A DNA stretch of 64,000 nucleotides, taken from NCBI GenBank assembly GCA_036785705.1, contig JAWUZG010000029.1:18642501-18706500 (forward strand), written 5' to 3'. Numbering within the stretch: position 1 is the first letter of the stretch; the number at the start of each line of letters is the position of its first letter. The stretch comes from Acanthornis magna. Lineage: Eukaryota > Chordata > Aves > Passeriformes > Acanthizidae. The position numbers were made by a program, and so were the translations under genes. The notes under the pieces are model-generated. The model did not search any database. It saw only the letters and a program-made list of their open reading frames with translations, and was not told where the DNA came from. Positions 61,001 to 64,000 of the stretch are shown here, in pieces.

Positions 61001-64000
61001 GTCCTTGCAACTTGACATTAGAAGCATATGATATATATATAAACACAACCAATGGTCTTCATTTCTTCTTCACACCTACTTTTTTCATTTCCTGCTTCTC
61101 AGCCATCTCAGAACACTGCATTGCTCAGATGGCAAAGACTACAGCTATATCAAAAGTATAGCACATATATATTTACATAAGCCTTTTCAAGCTTTGGATT
61201 TTTCTTTTTCTTAATAAGATACGAATTATTTCTGACCTTTTTTTTTCTTTCTGGTTCTGACTAGAACTAGTAGGATGACAGTGCCTACACGCATTCTCAG
61301 AAACCCTCCTACAATGCATCTGCAGGCAAGCCAGAACTGGATAATACAAGAAGAGAAAACCTCTCCTGGGATGTCCAGTCTAAACTTTGCTTTCTCAAAA
61401 GATTTATACAGCTTACATACTCTTTTGGATTACACTGGGGATGTCTATTTTAAGAAAACAACCCTTCAACCATCCAAACCTTACTATTTCCTCATCCATC
61501 ATGGTGACTGTCCCCCTGCTGCTTATAAGCCATGAGTACTGCTGTGGTTTATATAAAAGACTAGACCAAAGGTGGTCCCTGATCACAACAGTTCACAATC
61601 CAAAATCCTGGACTGATGCAATCACTCACGAAAGAGAAAATTAGGTCTTAGGACAATATGAAAAGCAGATGAGTTGTTGTACTTCAATAATCCTACCAAC
61701 TTTTTGGATGAAGCCAAAGAGGAATCATGCTGATTTCTGTGTCTCTGGCATATGTGGGAGCAGCAGCTCCCAAACAGTACTTGATAGTCAGTTAGAAAAG
61801 CAGTAACAGGGGACCTACAGAACCTTATTAAGCAGCATTTTACCTTTATTGACTTTGTAAGATTTTCAAGGCTGACAATACAAGAATAGCTGCAAAAAAT
61901 AAGCAGGGACAGGAATAAGGTAAATGCTTAGAAGAGTAAGAGACTAACAGTAATAATACATAAGTATTAAGTGTTAAAATTACTGCCTACCATACAGCTT
62001 TCCAGAGCCATGCTCAAGAGTATTCTTTTCAAAATGAAAAAGACATCACTAACACAAAAATATGATACATACAGATTATGATGTCAGAAATGTTAGATTT
62101 TTAGATAGCCCTCTTGGTAAGAGAACACAGAAGCCCTGTAAAGATATTCTGCTTGTTCCCTGAACCAAGCAACTTTGTATTGAACCCAACAGCCTTCAAC
62201 CAACACAGGACGTTAGACCATTTTGTTACAAAAGAAGGGGAAGGGGAGAGAGAGAGGGACAAAGTCAAAAAAGACCAACAGCAACAATGCAGGGCAAAAT
62301 TAAGACTGTTTCCGAAAGAGTAAGGAAAGAAAAAAGAGCCATCACAAATATTCAAGTTGCTTATATGAAATATAAAAATATTAAAAATAAATTCTGGCAT
62401 TTATCCAAGGTCTTGGAAGGGACAAATTAAAATCAGGGTTGCAGCACACTTGTAGACATTATCTCCATTTCAGAGAGGCACTTTGCAGGTTTGACTGCAT
62501 ATGTATTGGTCAAGCAGAGATACAGACAGCACAACCTGCCACATTGCATTTAGCAGGAATGAAAATACCAGAGGTAGGAGCACCATCCCAATTGGCTTAA
62601 ATACTCATTCATTCCCCCATGCCAGAAATACTTAGTGGGTTCAGGAAAGGCTTTGAAAGTGCTTTCTCAAGTGAGTAGGGTCCCAAGGCAAGATCCTCAC
62701 CCCTTACTGAAGACTGCATTAGTTTTTGCCATTGATTTCTAATGCCAGGGCTGGGTTGCCGGGTTTGTACTGTCATAGAACAGACTGCAGATCACGCTCT
62801 CAAGCCTGGCTGTGCTCCAGGGCTCAGGTTCTCAAAGTCACATTATGATTTTTGCTACTGCAATTTGAGAGCAAACAGGGGCACCTTTCAGGGAAACAAT
62901 CACAAGAAAATCACTTCCTCCAGCTGCCTTCCTGCAATCAGGCACTGGATGGGTTGGTGCCCACTGATACGTCCAAGCCACAGGGAGTTTGTGGGTTGCC
63001 AATTACAAGTTGGAGGGGCTCAAGCCTTCCATTCACCGTGAATTGCAGAGCTTATGAACGAGGGCAAACCAGCAGCCTTTCTTGGGCAAGCTGCTTCTGT
63101 CACGGAGGTGGTCATGCACCACAAATGGGAATTGAACTTACTCTTCTGCAGGGGTAATATTTTCTCATACAAAATTGGATTTGTTACCGTATGAATTTGT
63201 CAGGCTTTATCCTTTACTAGGGCACAAAGCAATGGTTTCTCCTGGTGGCATATAACTAACAAACTGATTCCAAACCACCCAGTGATCTACTTAATGATTT
63301 AGAAGTAGTTAATAGCTATTACAGTTGCATGGAACCACATGGTTTCTCTGAATAAAGAAAATCCTTATGAGTACAACAACAGAAAGTGTTCCTCTTCACA
63401 ATTTTTCACTCTGAACTTTGTACCTAGAAGACATTGCAAAACTCAGAGAGCAAAAATGTAAAGCTTCCAGGTCATGCCACCCCAACTCTGTTGCTGCTTC
63501 TGCACTTGCAGGGACACTTGGCACATTTTTTTATATATATAAGGACAGAAAACCTCAACACTTCCTAAAAACATTCAGGGTATCTTACTATTGAGGAGCA
63601 CATCTAGTGCAGGTAGCTTGGTTGTGTCCTGGGTGGGGGAAATGCCTAACAAAGGGCACAGGGAACCTGCAGTGCTGGCCATGGAGGGGCATCTGTGGAA
63701 CCCAATGAACAACAAGATCTCAGACCAAATACCACCAGTGGACCAAAAGGCAAGTGTAAGGAGTGTGAAAAGCACATGAGGAACTGGTATACAGACTGCA
63801 GTGGTACAAAACCCCAGCAATTCCTTTGTTCAGGGTCTCCCCCCTACCAGAGGCACCCAGCTCAAGCTGTTATCCTGTTGCTGCACCATGATTAAATTAC
63901 TGAAAGGAACCAGACCTCTGAAACTCAGCTATGGGAAACCTTGGTCAAGACTGTGAGGAAAACCTGTCTGATTGCATGAGAGTCGTGTGTGGGGGGACAC
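58041..64000. other. No gene seen
   Basis: About 6 kb of unique AT-rich DNA. An imperfect tandem pair of TTAGGGGTGATTTATT lies at 59642-59680. The segment at 62450-62500 (ATTATCTCCATTTCAGAGAGGCA) faintly resembles a minus-strand MIR tail. The last 400 bases are more GC-rich and might begin an ERV internal region that continues beyond the window; this is only an impression. Confidence 0.4.

Noticed and set aside
63590..64000. Start of a coding ERV or host exon at the window end
   Set aside because: The composition changes and a vague resemblance to ERV leader sequence was noted, but no terminus, primer-binding site or domain could be shown before the window stops.

Overview
The window reads as vertebrate, almost certainly bird, nuclear DNA. 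It is AT-rich and has no long open reading frames. Its recognisable repeats are CR1 LINEs with the octamer-like 3' end (TTCTGTGATTCTATG) and several families of retroviral LTRs of avian type. I found no host protein-coding exon, functional tRNA or rRNA gene, CRISPR array or bacterial-style operon. I read it as an intergenic or deep intronic stretch. The species cannot be named from the sequence alone.

Layout. 1-2.3 kb: no gene, with one tRNA-like (possibly SINE) remnant near 1.5 kb. 2.3-8.55 kb: a nested block. An older CR1 copy is split at about 2632/6583 by a younger, 5'-truncated CR1. The younger CR1 is itself interrupted by a 587-bp solo LTR (2716-3302, 6-bp target duplication) and by a two-LTR endogenous retrovirus-like element (3486-5777, exact 5-bp target duplication GCTGA). 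8.55-15.4 kb: unique sequence with a CTA/ATTAGT repeat and a perfect 190-bp GGGGA pentanucleotide array. 15.37-16.76 kb: minus-strand solo LTR with exact TACTG target duplications. 16.8-24.4 kb: unique sequence with one LTR remnant near 23.2-23.5 kb. 24.37-25.37 kb: a 1000-bp minus-strand LTR of a related family. 29.05-29.90 kb: solo LTR with exact AAGCC target duplications and an internal TG microsatellite. 32.87-33.20 kb: CR1 3' fragment. About 34.94-35.43 kb: LTR with an internal 14-bp minisatellite. About 36.37-37.52 kb: LTR interrupted by a compact 260-bp LTR with a 6-bp target duplication and alpharetrovirus-like signal spacing. 37.5-50.1 kb: unique sequence with a possible ancient MIR/CORE-SINE remnant. 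50.13-51.33 kb: plus-strand LTR of the 3.5/15.4-kb family, with exact CAAAG target duplications and a duplicated 5' start. 57.49-57.56 kb: a perfect 36-bp-arm palindrome, 16 bp from a 462-bp minus-strand LTR (57579-58040). 58-64 kb: unique sequence.

No genes here work together. The biology is layered retrotransposition: at least eight LTR insertions, most reduced to solo LTRs by recombination, plus decayed CR1. The most useful observations are the order of nested insertions, an LTR element with only about 223 bp between its LTRs that still shows primer-binding-like and polypurine tracts, a minisatellite inside one LTR family present in one, two or three units in different copies, and the long perfect palindrome. 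LTR and CR1 identities rest on termini, target duplications, internal signals and remembered family sequence; no database search was possible.
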